A DNA stretch of 64,000 nucleotides, taken from assembly GCA_964493125.1 (NCBI GenBank), contig CAZBMS010000002.1:1-64000 (forward strand). Direction: 5' to 3'. The notes under the pieces were generated by a model. It ran no database searches, had not been told where the DNA came from, and saw only the letters and a program-made list of their open reading frames with translations. Source of the DNA: QGNO01 sp964493125. Its GTDB lineage: Bacteria; Chloroflexota; Dehalococcoidia; Lucifugimonadales; QGNO01. Below, in pieces: positions 52,435-62,112 of the stretch. Position numbers and translations under genes: made by a program. How positions within the stretch are numbered: position 1 is the first letter of the stretch; each line of letters begins with the position of its first letter.

Positions 52435-53643
52435 ATGAAAAGCTTATACTCAATAATAACCCTGTTTATCATTTTTGTTGCCGTGCTACCTCAAGACACC
52501 CTACAAGCGACGCCGTTACGAGAAATTTCTGTACGATACCAATTTAATCTAGCTACATGGGAGACTTCACGTCTTCCCATAAAATGGGTTTATAAAATCG
52601 GCTGGCACCTCTTTCCAATTAACCTTAAATACAGCGATCGAGTATCGATTATCGAAGATTTTTTGCTCCACAAAAAGAAAGTGGCTAAGCTTAACAATCT
52701 AATGAATGAGGCCGCCATAGGGAAAGATTCAAACTTAGAGCTTATTGAGGAACAATTTATAAAAGCTACTAAAGACGCCAGATCGATACAGATGAACGCG
52801 GAGGAGGCTTTCGAATCGGCTATATCAGATACTATCAGATCCGAAAAAATACCTAGTGTAATGGTGGGGCCATTTTTCTTTCCGCCTGTAGATTTCGTAT
52901 TTGAACCACTGCCTACAATATTAGTCACTTCACGCAGAGACAAAATAGAACGTTTGGAGTCAATATTTCTTGAAGCTGATCTGCCGCCTTCCAAACGTGA
53001 GATTTTAGAAACCAGAATTCTCAATGAACAGGGAGTATCCGCAATCGTAAATAACATCGGAGGACTTTCAACTTTCCCCAACATGTTAACCACCCATGAT
53101 CTGCGTACCACTATAGAAATCGCCGGACACGAGTGGCTTCACAGTCATCTATTTTTTCAGCCGCTCGGTCGTAATATCCACAAAGATTCAAACATGAACA
53201 TTATAAACGAAACAACCGCTAATATATTCGGCAAGGAATTAAGTGACCTTGTTTACGCTCAATTGACCGGAGAAACTGCCCCAAAATATATTGTGGGCCA
53301 AACGGAGCCTTATGCGTGCCCAGAGGGTCTTTTTTGTTTTAATGAAGAGATGAGAAAAACCAGGCTCAAGGCAGACGCACTTTTGGAAGAAGGTGAAATA
53401 GAGAAAGCAGAGAATTATTTAGAAAAACAACGTCAAATATTCGTTAACAATGGGTACTCGATTAGAAAACTCAACCAAGCATTTTTTGCATTCCATGGTA
53501 CCTACTCGGATAGCCCAACATCCATTAGCCCAATAAATGACCAATTACTTCATATCAGAAAAGGCTCTTCATCTCTAGGCGATTTCATTCGTAAGATTGA
53601 AGTAATATCCGATCATAAGCAGCTACTAGAACTTCTGGAATAG
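52435..53643 (+). CDS. Secreted putative zinc metallopeptidase (HExxH), unknown family
   Basis: 402 residues with a clear signal peptide (about 1-25). Zincin motif H232-E-W-L-H236 is in a helix-like context (IEIAGHEWLHSHLFF). A second acidic site, Glu259 in NETTANIFGKEL, follows 23 residues later, as in gluzincins. The rest is helical and charged, with a C-terminal EGEIEKAENYLEKQRQ tetratricopeptide-like helix. I do not recognise the family. It would act outside the membrane. The gene stands alone; TTGACA boxes exist upstream (52383, 52404) but no clean -10 fits. Confidence 0.7.
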   Translation: MKSLYSIITLFIIFVAVLPQDTLQATPLREISVRYQFNLATWETSRLPIKWVYKIGWHLFPINLKYSDRVSIIEDFLLHKKKVAKLNNLMNEAAIGKDSNLELIEEQFIKATKDARSIQMNAEEAFESAISDTIRSEKIPSVMVGPFFFPPVDFVFEPLPTILVTSRRDKIERLESIFLEADLPPSKREILETRILNEQGVSAIVNNIGGLSTFPNMLTTHDLRTTIEIAGHEWLHSHLFFQPLGRNIHKDSNMNIINETTANIFGKELSDLVYAQLTGETAPKYIVGQTEPYACPEGLFCFNEEMRKTRLKADALLEEGEIEKAENYLEKQRQIFVNNGYSIRKLNQAFFAFHGTYSDSPTSISPINDQLLHIRKGSSSLGDFIRKIEVISDHKQLLELLE

Positions 53644-53783
53644 AAAGGGATTGCCTAGCCCTGATCACTTGAGTTCAAGATATCTTCTTTGTGTTTCCAA
53701 GAACAAATTTAGCTTTATACACAATTAGTTTATTTCTTTCATGAGTTATTATCGTTGTGCTATCATCTGCCAATGATGACGGT

Positions 53784-54317
53784 ATGACAGGACAACAGAT
53801 AGATGTTCAAATACGTCCCGAGTTCCAAAAATCATTGTCCGACACTTGGGTAGGCAAAGTGGCCAAGCTGGCTTTGATAAAAGGATTGGCGTCATCTGGA
53901 ATTCCAAATGACGGACATAGATTAAGCTTACTAGTAACCGGAGATGACGTAGTTCGTGATTTAAACCGAACTTACAGGGGGTTAGATAAAACCACCGATG
54001 TCCTTGCATTCTCCTCCGAGCATCCAGGTGTGTATATGGGTAAGGATCAGCCTTATAAATCCAATTTCGAGAGTCCATTCATAACTCCAGAGGAGTATGG
54101 ACATTTTGTCGGTGAAGTAATAATTTCATACCCTCAGTGTGCAAGACAAGCAACTTCAGAAGGTAAAACTGCGAAAGATGAAATGGCACTACTTATAGCT
54201 CATGGAGTTTTACATCTAATCGGATTCGACCATTTAGAGCCGAAAGAGGAACTGGTGATGAAGGGCGTGGAAACAGAAATCCTTTCCGGAATTGAAAGAT
54301 CGGAGATACAGCTTTGA
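53784..54317 (+). CDS. ybeY: Endoribonuclease YbeY (16S rRNA maturation)
   Basis: About 177 residues. The zinc motif H-G-x-L-H-x5-H is present as HGVLHLIGFDH near the C-terminus, and GEVIISYPQC and NRTYRGLDKTTDVLAFS are typical. It trims rRNA and takes part in ribosome quality control. I prefer ATG 53784; a GTG at 53757 is also in frame, and neither has a clear ribosome-binding site. An insertion of about 30 residues (VYMGKDQPYKSNFESPFITP) precedes the GEV motif. The stop overlaps the dnaX TTG by four bases. Confidence 0.92.
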   Translation: MTGQQIDVQIRPEFQKSLSDTWVGKVAKLALIKGLASSGIPNDGHRLSLLVTGDDVVRDLNRTYRGLDKTTDVLAFSSEHPGVYMGKDQPYKSNFESPFITPEEYGHFVGEVIISYPQCARQATSEGKTAKDEMALLIAHGVLHLIGFDHLEPKEELVMKGVETEILSGIERSEIQL

Positions 54318-55963
54318 CATCTTCAAGCGTTTTCTACAGGAAATGGAGGCCACAAACATTCGACGATTTAGTCGGACAGGAGCCAATATCCAGAGCTATA
54401 AGACAAGCGATAATAACCGGTAACGTTTCTCACGCGTACCTATTTTGCGGACCACGAGGAACAGGCAAAACAAGTACAGCTAGAATATTTACGAAGGCCG
54501 TTAATTGTCTTGATGCAACCGAAGGCAATCCTTGCAACAACTGCACGTTATGTATTTCGGTAAATGAAGGTACAGCTATAGACCTTTTGGAACTAGATAC
54601 GGCCAGCAATCGTGGAATCGATGAGATCAAAAGCATCAGAGACAAAGCAAACTACGCTGCATTGGAGGCCAAATACAAAGTCTATGTCCTAGACGAGGCC
54701 CATATGTTAACTAGGGAAGCATCTAATGCACTCCTTAAAACACTAGAGGAACCGCCGGCACACGTAATTTTCATACTAGCCACTACTGAACCACATAGAT
54801 TAACTAATACCATAATTTCAAGATGTCAACGATTTGACTTCAGACGAATTTCTACCAACGCAATGACTGAAAGGCTAATAAAAATCGCGGATTCGGAGAA
54901 CGTAAATGTAGATGGCTCGGTTTTAGATGCAATTACAAAACAATCCACTGGTAGCCTTAGAGATGCAGAAACCTTACTTGAACAAGCCATAACCTCGTTT
55001 GGAAGTCCGCTTACTATACAAGATGTAAATATACTGCTCGGATTGGCTTCGGATGAACGTGTTCGCGACTTGATCAGATACATTTTAATAGGCGATATAA
55101 CAAACTCCTTCAAAATTTTGAACCAATTAGCAACCGAGGGCACAGACCTTGTACAGCTTCAAAGGCAAATGGTAGACGAATTGCGAAACATGCTATTGAT
55201 AAAATTCGGAGGGGCAGAACTAGTAGCTCAACCTTCTGAAATAATCAAAGAACAATCCCTCATAATTATGAATGTTGAACAGGCAACCATTCTGACAACG
55301 CTACGTGCTATAGGTCAAATAAACTCTCGTAGGGATATACCTTCTACCCTTCCAATTGAACTAGCAATCTTAAATTCGATTCAAGACTCTTCAGAGAACC
55401 TTACTATTGATCCCGCTAGAAGAAACTCTGAACCATCCAAGGTAGTGACACCATTTAGATCAAAATCTGAACCCGAATCGGAGAACGGGGCTTCGGTAGT
55501 CAAAGCAGACGACACACCAAATACCGAAAACCATAATCCAGACTCAGGCACTACTGAAAAATTGCAGTCTCCAACAACAATATCGATGATAGCCCAAAGC
55601 GAAAATGACGATACATTGCAAAAAGAATGGCCTAGTATCATCAAAGCCCTAAGCAAAGTTAAAGCAAGGCGATTTAATATGGGCGCTCTATTGAGAGATT
55701 GTAAAAAGGCTAATATTGACGGAGACACTCTAAAATTAGGATTTTCCCACAGGTCTCACATGGAGCGTTTCATTGATGAGATTGATAATCCTGAAAGTAA
55801 ACTGAACTTAATTTCAACGGTCTCTAATATATCTGGGACAAACCCTGTAAATGTTTCTTGTTACCTATTAGACAGGGAAGAACATAAGAAAAACCCTAAA
55901 GACAATGCGCTAGTGCAAGCCGCGATAAACTTGGGAGGTAAACTTGTTGAGGAACAAGAATAA
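54314..55963 (+). CDS. dnaX: DNA polymerase III gamma/tau subunit
   Basis: 549 residues, TTG start overlapping the ybeY stop. The clamp-loader ATPase has RGTGKTSTARIF (about 45-56), a zinc finger with CLDATEGNPCNNCTLC, Walker B LDEAHML and sensor LATTEPHRL. Domain III is at about 245-360, then an acidic linker (about 365-430) and a folded tail (about 435-549) that may bind the polymerase. It loads the sliding clamp. No ribosomal frameshift site for a short gamma form is obvious. ybaB starts two bases after the stop. Confidence 0.95.
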   Translation: MTSSSVFYRKWRPQTFDDLVGQEPISRAIRQAIITGNVSHAYLFCGPRGTGKTSTARIFTKAVNCLDATEGNPCNNCTLCISVNEGTAIDLLELDTASNRGIDEIKSIRDKANYAALEAKYKVYVLDEAHMLTREASNALLKTLEEPPAHVIFILATTEPHRLTNTIISRCQRFDFRRISTNAMTERLIKIADSENVNVDGSVLDAITKQSTGSLRDAETLLEQAITSFGSPLTIQDVNILLGLASDERVRDLIRYILIGDITNSFKILNQLATEGTDLVQLQRQMVDELRNMLLIKFGGAELVAQPSEIIKEQSLIIMNVEQATILTTLRAIGQINSRRDIPSTLPIELAILNSIQDSSENLTIDPARRNSEPSKVVTPFRSKSEPESENGASVVKADDTPNTENHNPDSGTTEKLQSPTTISMIAQSENDDTLQKEWPSIIKALSKVKARRFNMGALLRDCKKANIDGDTLKLGFSHRSHMERFIDEIDNPESKLNLISTVSNISGTNPVNVSCYLLDREEHKKNPKDNALVQAAINLGGKLVEEQE

Positions 55964-55965
55964 CT

Positions 55966-56268
55966 ATGAATAAAAACTTATTAAAACAAGCACAGGAATT
56001 GCAAAAACGTATAAATGATGCTCAGGTACAACTTGAGAACGAAACAGTGGAAGCGACATCTGGAGGCGGAGTTGTGTCTACAGAGGTAAGTGGTAAACAG
56101 AAGCTGCTTTCCATAAAAATAGACCCCTCAGTAATAGATTCTCAAGACCCAGCGATGTTGGAAGACCTAATAATCGCAGCAGTTAATGAAGGATTAGACA
56201 AGTCACAGAAATTAATGGCAGAGCGGTTGGGGAAGATCACTGGAGGCATTGGTATACCTGGACTATAG
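55966..56268 (+). CDS. YbaB/EbfC nucleoid-associated protein
   Basis: 100 residues, the usual size for this dimeric DNA-binding protein. It has an N-terminal helix (LLKQAQELQKRINDAQ), the core VEATSGGGVVSTEVSGKQKLLSIKIDP and the C-terminal helix with LDKSQKLMAERLGKITGG. It is placed between dnaX and recR, as in many bacteria, two bases after dnaX. Confidence 0.95.
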   Translation: MNKNLLKQAQELQKRINDAQVQLENETVEATSGGGVVSTEVSGKQKLLSIKIDPSVIDSQDPAMLEDLIIAAVNEGLDKSQKLMAERLGKITGGIGIPGL

Positions 56269-56393
56269 TTGATTTGTACAGCAATTACTTGAATAACCAA
56301 ACTACAAACCCGCTCTCACTAACTGAAATCTGGAACATAAAATACACTCAGGGAATATGGCCAACATACTGACATCAAACACTACTACTAATT

Positions 56394-57008
56394 ATGACTA
56401 ACAGCGACTTTTTGCCAACTGCAGAGCCCGTCGCTCGGCTAATACAGGAGTTTCACAAGTTGCCAGGAGTAGGATCAAAAACCGCTCAACGGCTAACGTA
56501 CCACCTTGTCCGCATGCCCAAAGCCGAGTCTGAGAATCTTGCTGAAGCTATCCTAGCGATGAAGGAACGTACGATCCTATGTTCTCAATGCCAAAACATT
56601 TCCGAAAACGATCCGTGCCCAATTTGCCTGGATCCACAGAGAGATATTACTAGGATATGTGTACTAGAAGAACCTCTCGATGTTTTAGCTATTGAACGAA
56701 CCCATGCCTATAAAGGTCTTTATCACGTACTTCACGGTGCCATATCGCCAATAAATGGGATAGGCCCAGATGAATTACGAATTAGCGAATTGCTTACACA
56801 AATCAAGGCTGGGAATGTAACCGAAGTAATAGTTGCAACAAATCCCAACCTTGAGGGCGAAGCTACGGCAATGTATTTGCACAAACTTATATCTCACTTA
56901 GTCGAAAAAGTGACGCGGCTTGCTAGGGGTCTACCAATAGGCGGCGATCTAGAATACGCGGATCAAATCACCCTCACTCGTGCCTTCGAAGGCAGACAGG
57001 AATTCTAG
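56394..57008 (+). CDS. recR: Recombination protein RecR
   Basis: 204 residues. It has the helix-hairpin-helix LPGVGSKTAQRLTYHL (about 24-39), the C4 zinc finger CSQCQNISENDPCPIC and the Toprim motif CVLEEPLDVLAIERT. The Walker-like LTRAFEGRQEF closes the protein. It works with RecO in loading RecA at gaps. A 125-base gap with no recognisable RNA separates it from ybaB; recO follows directly after the stop. Confidence 0.96.
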   Translation: MTNSDFLPTAEPVARLIQEFHKLPGVGSKTAQRLTYHLVRMPKAESENLAEAILAMKERTILCSQCQNISENDPCPICLDPQRDITRICVLEEPLDVLAIERTHAYKGLYHVLHGAISPINGIGPDELRISELLTQIKAGNVTEVIVATNPNLEGEATAMYLHKLISHLVEKVTRLARGLPIGGDLEYADQITLTRAFEGRQEF

Positions 57009-57797
57009 ATGAGTGCGCCAAGGACGTACAATACCGAGGGTTTAGTATTGAGATCTTACCCTTTAGGAGAAACAGATAGAATACTCACAATATTTTCAAA
57101 AACTTCTGGGAAATTAAGAGTTTCAGCGAGAGGTTTAAGAAAACCTAAGAGTAAGTTGGCTGGGCACCTTGAACCACTCACATGTGCATATTTAACTATT
57201 TCAAGAGGGCGAACTTTAGATATCATTACCGGAGCCGAATCTAAAGAATCATTCTCCTCTATCAAGGAAAATTTAAATAAACTTTCGAGTGCAATCTATT
57301 TAACTGAGCTTGTAGACACAATAAATCCGCTCGAGGCACCTAACCCATACGGGTATTCCATTTATCTTGAGGGATTGCAAGCGCTTGAAAAAGAATCGTC
57401 AAATACGCAGTTGATTGTACGTTATATGGAACTACACCTGTTAATTCAGGCTGGTTATTCTCCTGAGTTACATCAGTGTACAGAGTGTCAGGATAATATA
57501 ATTGAAGGGAATCATTATTTTGACTCGAGTCACGGCGGGGTGATTTGCGAAAGGTGTATTAACAACCAAACAAATTTCCGTCCCATTTCTGTAGCAGCAC
57601 TGAAAGTGCTGCGTTTCTTCGCAAAGTCTACTCTAAAGGAGTCTCTTTCTTTGAAAACAGATGAGCCGTTAGAATTCGAGTTGCGATCTTTGATGGACGC
57701 CTACATAAGGTATACACTAGATAGAGAGGTTCTATCCAAATCATTCATCAGATCTGTTTCTGAGCTAGGAGAAACAGTTAATATATCAACAACTTAA
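57009..57797 (+). CDS. recO: DNA repair protein RecO
   Basis: 262 residues. The N-terminal OB fold has YNTEGLVLRSYPLGETDRILTIF and FSKTSGKLRVSARGLRKPKSKLAGHLEP. A helical domain follows, with the zinc site CTECQDN and CERC near residues 157-180. It binds single-stranded DNA and SSB and partners RecR. It begins at the base after the recR stop, so the pair is translated together, and accC follows after 11 bases. Confidence 0.93.
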   Translation: MSAPRTYNTEGLVLRSYPLGETDRILTIFSKTSGKLRVSARGLRKPKSKLAGHLEPLTCAYLTISRGRTLDIITGAESKESFSSIKENLNKLSSAIYLTELVDTINPLEAPNPYGYSIYLEGLQALEKESSNTQLIVRYMELHLLIQAGYSPELHQCTECQDNIIEGNHYFDSSHGGVICERCINNQTNFRPISVAALKVLRFFAKSTLKESLSLKTDEPLEFELRSLMDAYIRYTLDREVLSKSFIRSVSELGETVNISTT

Positions 57798-57808
57798 GGT
57801 GATCTATA

Positions 57809-59350
57809 TTGGCTAGAAAGAAAAAAGGGGCGAACAGCTCAAACCCAGTTTTCAATAAAATACTCGTGGCTAACAGGGGTGAAATTGCTTGCCGCATCAT
57901 GAAGACTTGCAAGAAACTCGGAATCAAAACTGTGGCCATATATTCGGACGCTGACAAACGCTCTGATCACGTAAAGATGGCCGACGAAGCCATACGAGTC
58001 GGCAAAGCGCCAGCATCAGAAAGCTATCTAAATATAAAGTCCATTCTAAGAGCTGCGAAGAGGTCAGGGGCTGAAGCAATACACCCAGGTTATGGTTTCC
58101 TCTCTGAAAATCCTGACTTCGCAAACGCTTGCGGGAAATCCGGGGTGGTTTTTATAGGCCCATCGTCCCAAGTAATGAATTTAATGAAAGACAAAATTCA
58201 GGCTCGGCGCCTTGCGGCTGAAGCTGGATTACCTTTGCTCCCAGGATCTGACGGAATAGTTACAGACGAAGACGCAGCCTCAACAGCAAGAGAGATTGGT
58301 TTTCCAGTAATGCTTAAAGCAACAGCAGGTGGCGGAGGTATAGGTATTCGGCTAATCCACAACGAAGACGAGCTGCCTGAAAATTTAAAAAGAGCTAGGG
58401 CTTTAGCTGAAAGCTCTTTCGGTAATTCGGAGATGTACCTGGAAAAATATCTTGAGCATCCCTCTCACATAGAAGTACAGGTACTGGCTGACAATTATGG
58501 GAATGCCTTACATCTATTCGAGCGAGATTGCTCAGTACAGAGGCGTAATCAGAAAATCATAGAAGAAACTCCAGCCAGAAAACTTGGCAGACGCCAAAGG
58601 AAAAAAATATGTGAGGCTGCCCTGAAGCTCGTCCGACACTTAAACTACACAAACGCAGGAACTGTTGAATTTATTGTTGATCAATCAGGAGATTTCCATT
58701 TCCTCGAAATGAATACTCGCCTGCAAGTTGAACACCCTGTCACAGAAATGGTAACTGGTATAGACATAGTAGAGCAACAAATCCATATCGCTGCTAATAA
58801 AACATTGACACTAGATCAAGACGACATCAAAAGTAGAGGGCATTCGATAGAAGCCAGAATCTATCCGGAAGACCCAGTAACTTTTATTCCGTTTACTGGC
58901 ACAATAAATAAGATAGTACAAGCAGATAAAGATAACGTGAGAATTGACAGCGGAATGTCTTCAGGTCAAGAAATTTCTTCCTACTACGACCCTTTAATAT
59001 CAAAAGTTATCGTTTGGGGAAAATCAAGAAAAAGAGCTATAAGCGCACTTATAGAAGCCCTGAATGACTATCATATTGAAGGAATTGTTAACAATATTCC
59101 AGTAATACGTGACGTACTTGAAGATGACGTGTTCAAGGACAATAAGTACTCGACACACATACTGCGTAGGCTATCCGAAGACCCTAATCGCGTACTTAGC
59201 CCACAAGAGGAAAGGGAAGCAACCGCCGCTATTGCTGTGGCTTTAGGAACTCTATTCGGCAACGGACAAACAAGGCGAACAAACGCATGGAAGACCTACG
59301 GTCGTTCCATGCAAATGGCACCCAGAGCGGATAGAGGGATTCTATGGTAA
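57809..59350 (+). CDS. accC: Biotin carboxylase (acetyl/propionyl-CoA carboxylase alpha subunit)
   Basis: 513 residues. ATP-grasp biotin carboxylase has KILVANRGEIACRIMKTCKKL (abridged) at about 18, GPSSQVMNLMKDK, the glycine-rich lid ATAGGGGIGIRL, EKYLEHPSHIEVQVLAD and the catalytic MNTRLQVEHPVTEMVTG. It carboxylates biotin using ATP and bicarbonate. The start is TTG with AAGGTGA about seven bases before it. The C-terminus extends about 60 residues past the usual bacterial end. The biotin carrier gene overlaps its last seven bases; no carboxyltransferase gene is in the window. Confidence 0.92.
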   Translation: MARKKKGANSSNPVFNKILVANRGEIACRIMKTCKKLGIKTVAIYSDADKRSDHVKMADEAIRVGKAPASESYLNIKSILRAAKRSGAEAIHPGYGFLSENPDFANACGKSGVVFIGPSSQVMNLMKDKIQARRLAAEAGLPLLPGSDGIVTDEDAASTAREIGFPVMLKATAGGGGIGIRLIHNEDELPENLKRARALAESSFGNSEMYLEKYLEHPSHIEVQVLADNYGNALHLFERDCSVQRRNQKIIEETPARKLGRRQRKKICEAALKLVRHLNYTNAGTVEFIVDQSGDFHFLEMNTRLQVEHPVTEMVTGIDIVEQQIHIAANKTLTLDQDDIKSRGHSIEARIYPEDPVTFIPFTGTINKIVQADKDNVRIDSGMSSGQEISSYYDPLISKVIVWGKSRKRAISALIEALNDYHIEGIVNNIPVIRDVLEDDVFKDNKYSTHILRRLSEDPNRVLSPQEEREATAAIAVALGTLFGNGQTRRTNAWKTYGRSMQMAPRADRGILW

Positions 59351-59775
59351 AGCGACAGATCCGCATAAAAGTAAAGGGGACCTGGCACACAGTAGAGCTT
59401 GAAGAGCCTCAGCAGTACCCTTTTCAAATGGTGGTAGACGGGGAAACAATGGCGATAGAAGTACAATCTGGCAAGATAGATCACTCCCCACAAAATGAAA
59501 ATTCAAATCTCCTCAAGCAAGATAATGCTACCCCAGGCATGTCTGCAATTACTCAGGAAGATCAGAAAATCATTAGGTCCCCGATGCCTGGCCGAATCGT
59601 TTCAATCACCGCAGAGGTGTGGAATAAACTGGAAGCTGGTGCAGAAGTTTGCGTATTGGAGACCATGAAAATGGAACAAAGCATCAAGATTTCCAATGGA
59701 GGGACCGTCAGAGCAATTTTTGTCGAATCAGGTCAAAATGTTACCGCAGGCACACCATTGGTTCAGCTTGGATAA
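59344..59775 (+). CDS. Biotin carboxyl carrier domain protein
   Basis: 143 residues. An N-terminal region (about 1-60) precedes the biotinyl domain (about 73-143), with PMPGRIVSI and the biotinylation site ETMKMEQS; the modified Lys is in MKM. It accepts carboxyl from the adjacent biotin carboxylase. The layout is that of propionyl/methylcrotonyl-CoA carboxylase carriers as much as of AccB. The ATG lies within the end of accC. The 3' end overlaps the convergent tmk gene by 13 bases. Confidence 0.9.
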   Translation: MVKRQIRIKVKGTWHTVELEEPQQYPFQMVVDGETMAIEVQSGKIDHSPQNENSNLLKQDNATPGMSAITQEDQKIIRSPMPGRIVSITAEVWNKLEAGAEVCVLETMKMEQSIKISNGGTVRAIFVESGQNVTAGTPLVQLG

Positions 59776-60428
59776 GACTGCAAACTAGATAAGCTTTTTA
59801 CCTTTGCTTTTATACAAATCGCTAGAGAGTCAGCCGTAAGAGTCCCATCTAGCACGAACCATCTTTGAGGATCTGATTCAGCCATTTTCGCGTACCCATC
59901 ATAAACTTTTCTGTGAAAAGACAACGGTTCATTTTCAAATCTTTCATTATTATCGCTCTGAAAACGATCCTTATTTGAATCATTTCGGGATTTGTGCCTT
60001 TCTAAAGCATTTTCAGGCGATATATCTAAAAGAATCGTCAAATCTGGGGTTGTACCTTCAGTGGCTATCTCATTTATTTTGGCAATAAAATCCAATGAAA
60101 TCCCTCTCGCAAAGCCTTGATATGCAACAGTAGATGAGGTAAATCTGTCGCATATAACCACCTGATTTTGGATAATAGCTTTGCCCAATTTCTCTTTTAT
60201 AAGTTGCGCCCTAGCAGCTGCAAACAAGAAAAGCTCCGAAATGGGTGTGATCTCAGTGATTGATTCCGACTTCAACGACTTGCGTATTTCTGCACCCAAG
60301 TTCGTTCCGCCTGGCTCCCTAAACAAAGCAACTGAGATTCCTTCTTCTTTCAAAGCCTGGTACAACCTACGAGCCTGAGTAGATTTCCCACTACCATCCA
60401 AGCCTTCAAAGACGACAAATACACCCAT
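59763..60428 (-). CDS. tmk: Thymidylate kinase
   Basis: 221 residues. P-loop FEGLDGSGKSTQARRL (about 7-22), substrate motif FREPGGTNLGAEIR and DRFTSSTVAYQGFARG are intact, and the lid region has ERHKSRNDSNKDRFQ. It makes dTDP from dTMP. The ATG is two bases after the stop of the R3H ATPase gene on the same strand, so they are co-transcribed. The insertion in the lid (SNKDRFQSDNNE) is slightly longer than usual. Confidence 0.94.
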   Translation of the reverse strand: MGVFVVFEGLDGSGKSTQARRLYQALKEEGISVALFREPGGTNLGAEIRKSLKSESITEITPISELFLFAAARAQLIKEKLGKAIIQNQVVICDRFTSSTVAYQGFARGISLDFIAKINEIATEGTTPDLTILLDISPENALERHKSRNDSNKDRFQSDNNERFENEPLSFHRKVYDGYAKMAESDPQRWFVLDGTLTADSLAICIKAKVKSLSSLQSYPS

Positions 60429-60430
60429 AA

Positions 60431-62029
60431 TTAACGCCTGAAAACCATAACCCTTCTTTGTGGTTCTACCCCTACACTCTCAGAGGCAACATTATATCTA
60501 TTCGCAAGTTCGTGCTGTTGCCGACGTACATAAGATCGCTGGGGTTCAAGTTCTATATAAGGTTCCCCTTCCCAAACCTTTTCAACAGCGTCCTGTGCCT
60601 CCCGCATCGCATCTTCAAGAGATACCGGCTTACCATACACATGTTTTCTACGACTTCCTTTACCAAACCCTAATAAAAACTGTTGTATCTGTAGCTTAGT
60701 ATTCTTCCTTAAAACGTGAACCGGGATTCCGAGATTTTGTGCACTTTTTACTAATTTAGCGTTGCGCCTGTAGTGAATTCGGGTGGTCAATAAAACATCT
60801 GCTTGTTCAATATTGTCGGTCACCATTATAGTCATCTCACCACGGGTTACTAGCTCCTGTATGAACGATCGATTTATCCCAAAAGGGCAAACTAAAAGGG
60901 TCTGCCCTGAAACTGATGCCTCATCATTAGGCAAATCTACATGAAATCTGTGATTATCAGCATCTGATTTTTTATTCCCTGTAAAATCAGAAGGGGAAAG
61001 CGCTACGCCATCTGCTCTGACACCACCGAATGAATCACCCTTTCTGCCCTCAGACCGCGGCTGTAAGCCTCTCAACATCACATCAACTACTGAAGCAACA
61101 TCGTAGTGTATTGCAACTTCACCCCAGCTTTTGATCTCAACAACCGAATCAAACGTGGGGGGGCGTTTCCTCTCCAGAATCGTTTTTTGAGTCCTACGAC
61201 GTCTAGCCTCTTCATCACCGAGTATAACTGACTCTAAACCACCCACTAGATCACTCAAGGTAGGGTTCATCATTAGATTCTGTAAAGTGTTTCCATGGGC
61301 TGTCGCTATAAGTTGCACTCCACGTTCGGCAATGGTTCTAGCGGCTGCAGCTTCAAGTTCGGTGCCCATCTCATCTACTATGATGACCTCAGGCATATGA
61401 TTTTCAACTGCCTCAATCATTACATCATGTTGGAGTGCTGGAGTTGGTACCTGCATCCTGCGCGCATGCCCTATTCCCCTGTGCGGAATATCCCCATCAC
61501 CTGCTATTTCATTCGAAGTATCGACTACAATCACTCTCCGCCTAACCTCGTCAGCCAATATACGAGAGACCTCTCTTAGCATCGTAGTTTTACCAACACC
61601 TGGACGACCAAGCAGCAAAACGCTTTTCCCACTTCGTATCAATTCCTCAACTGGCTTAATAGTCCCAAATACAGCTCTTCCAACCCGACACGTTATACCT
61701 ACAACCCTGCCGCCTCGGTTCCTAATAGCGGAAATCCTGTGCAAAGTTCTTTCAATACCAGCGCGATTATCTTGACCAAATTCCCCAATTCGTTCCGTGA
61801 CATAACGTAGGTCATCTTCTGATATCTCTTGGTCCGACAGAAAAATGTCTCCCCCCAAAAACCGTGCTTCCGGGAGACGACCAACATCCATCACTATCTC
61901 CAATAAATCGCCGAAGCCCTCTCGATTTTGTAAGGCGTTAAGTAAACGATCAGGCATCACATTAAGCAAACTTACCAAGTCTTCTTCAGCTAATGAATTT
62001 GATCCGTCTATATTAATTTTTCTCATCAT
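60431..62029 (-). CDS. SpoIIIAA-like AAA ATPase with C-terminal R3H nucleic-acid-binding domain
   Basis: About 532 residues. P-loop LLLGRPGVGKTTML (about 139-152), Walker B VIIVDEMGTELEAAAA (about 216-231) and ATAHG are like those of sporulation protein SpoIIIAA and single-strand-binding ATPases. A middle domain (TTRIHYRRNAKLVKSA, about 430) follows, then a C-terminal R3H motif in RQQHELANRYN. Family members occur in non-sporulating Chloroflexota, cyanobacteria and plastids; the role is unknown. Starts at 62029 and 62026 (ATG) and 62032 (TTG) are all possible. It is two bases before tmk. Confidence 0.88.
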   Translation of the reverse strand: MMRKINIDGSNSLAEEDLVSLLNVMPDRLLNALQNREGFGDLLEIVMDVGRLPEARFLGGDIFLSDQEISEDDLRYVTERIGEFGQDNRAGIERTLHRISAIRNRGGRVVGITCRVGRAVFGTIKPVEELIRSGKSVLLLGRPGVGKTTMLREVSRILADEVRRRVIVVDTSNEIAGDGDIPHRGIGHARRMQVPTPALQHDVMIEAVENHMPEVIIVDEMGTELEAAAARTIAERGVQLIATAHGNTLQNLMMNPTLSDLVGGLESVILGDEEARRRRTQKTILERKRPPTFDSVVEIKSWGEVAIHYDVASVVDVMLRGLQPRSEGRKGDSFGGVRADGVALSPSDFTGNKKSDADNHRFHVDLPNDEASVSGQTLLVCPFGINRSFIQELVTRGEMTIMVTDNIEQADVLLTTRIHYRRNAKLVKSAQNLGIPVHVLRKNTKLQIQQFLLGFGKGSRRKHVYGKPVSLEDAMREAQDAVEKVWEGEPYIELEPQRSYVRRQQHELANRYNVASESVGVEPQRRVMVFRR

Positions 62030-62112
62030 CAAATAATTTTTTGTTGTCCATAACTTTGTAGTTATTGCAATGGCATAATCTTGATAGTTACATAAACTTG
62101 CCTAGTTATTTT

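Noticed and set aside
56269..56393. A small RNA (4.5S-like) between ybaB and recR, a common place for it
   Set aside because: No stem or SRP consensus can be found in this AT-rich gap.
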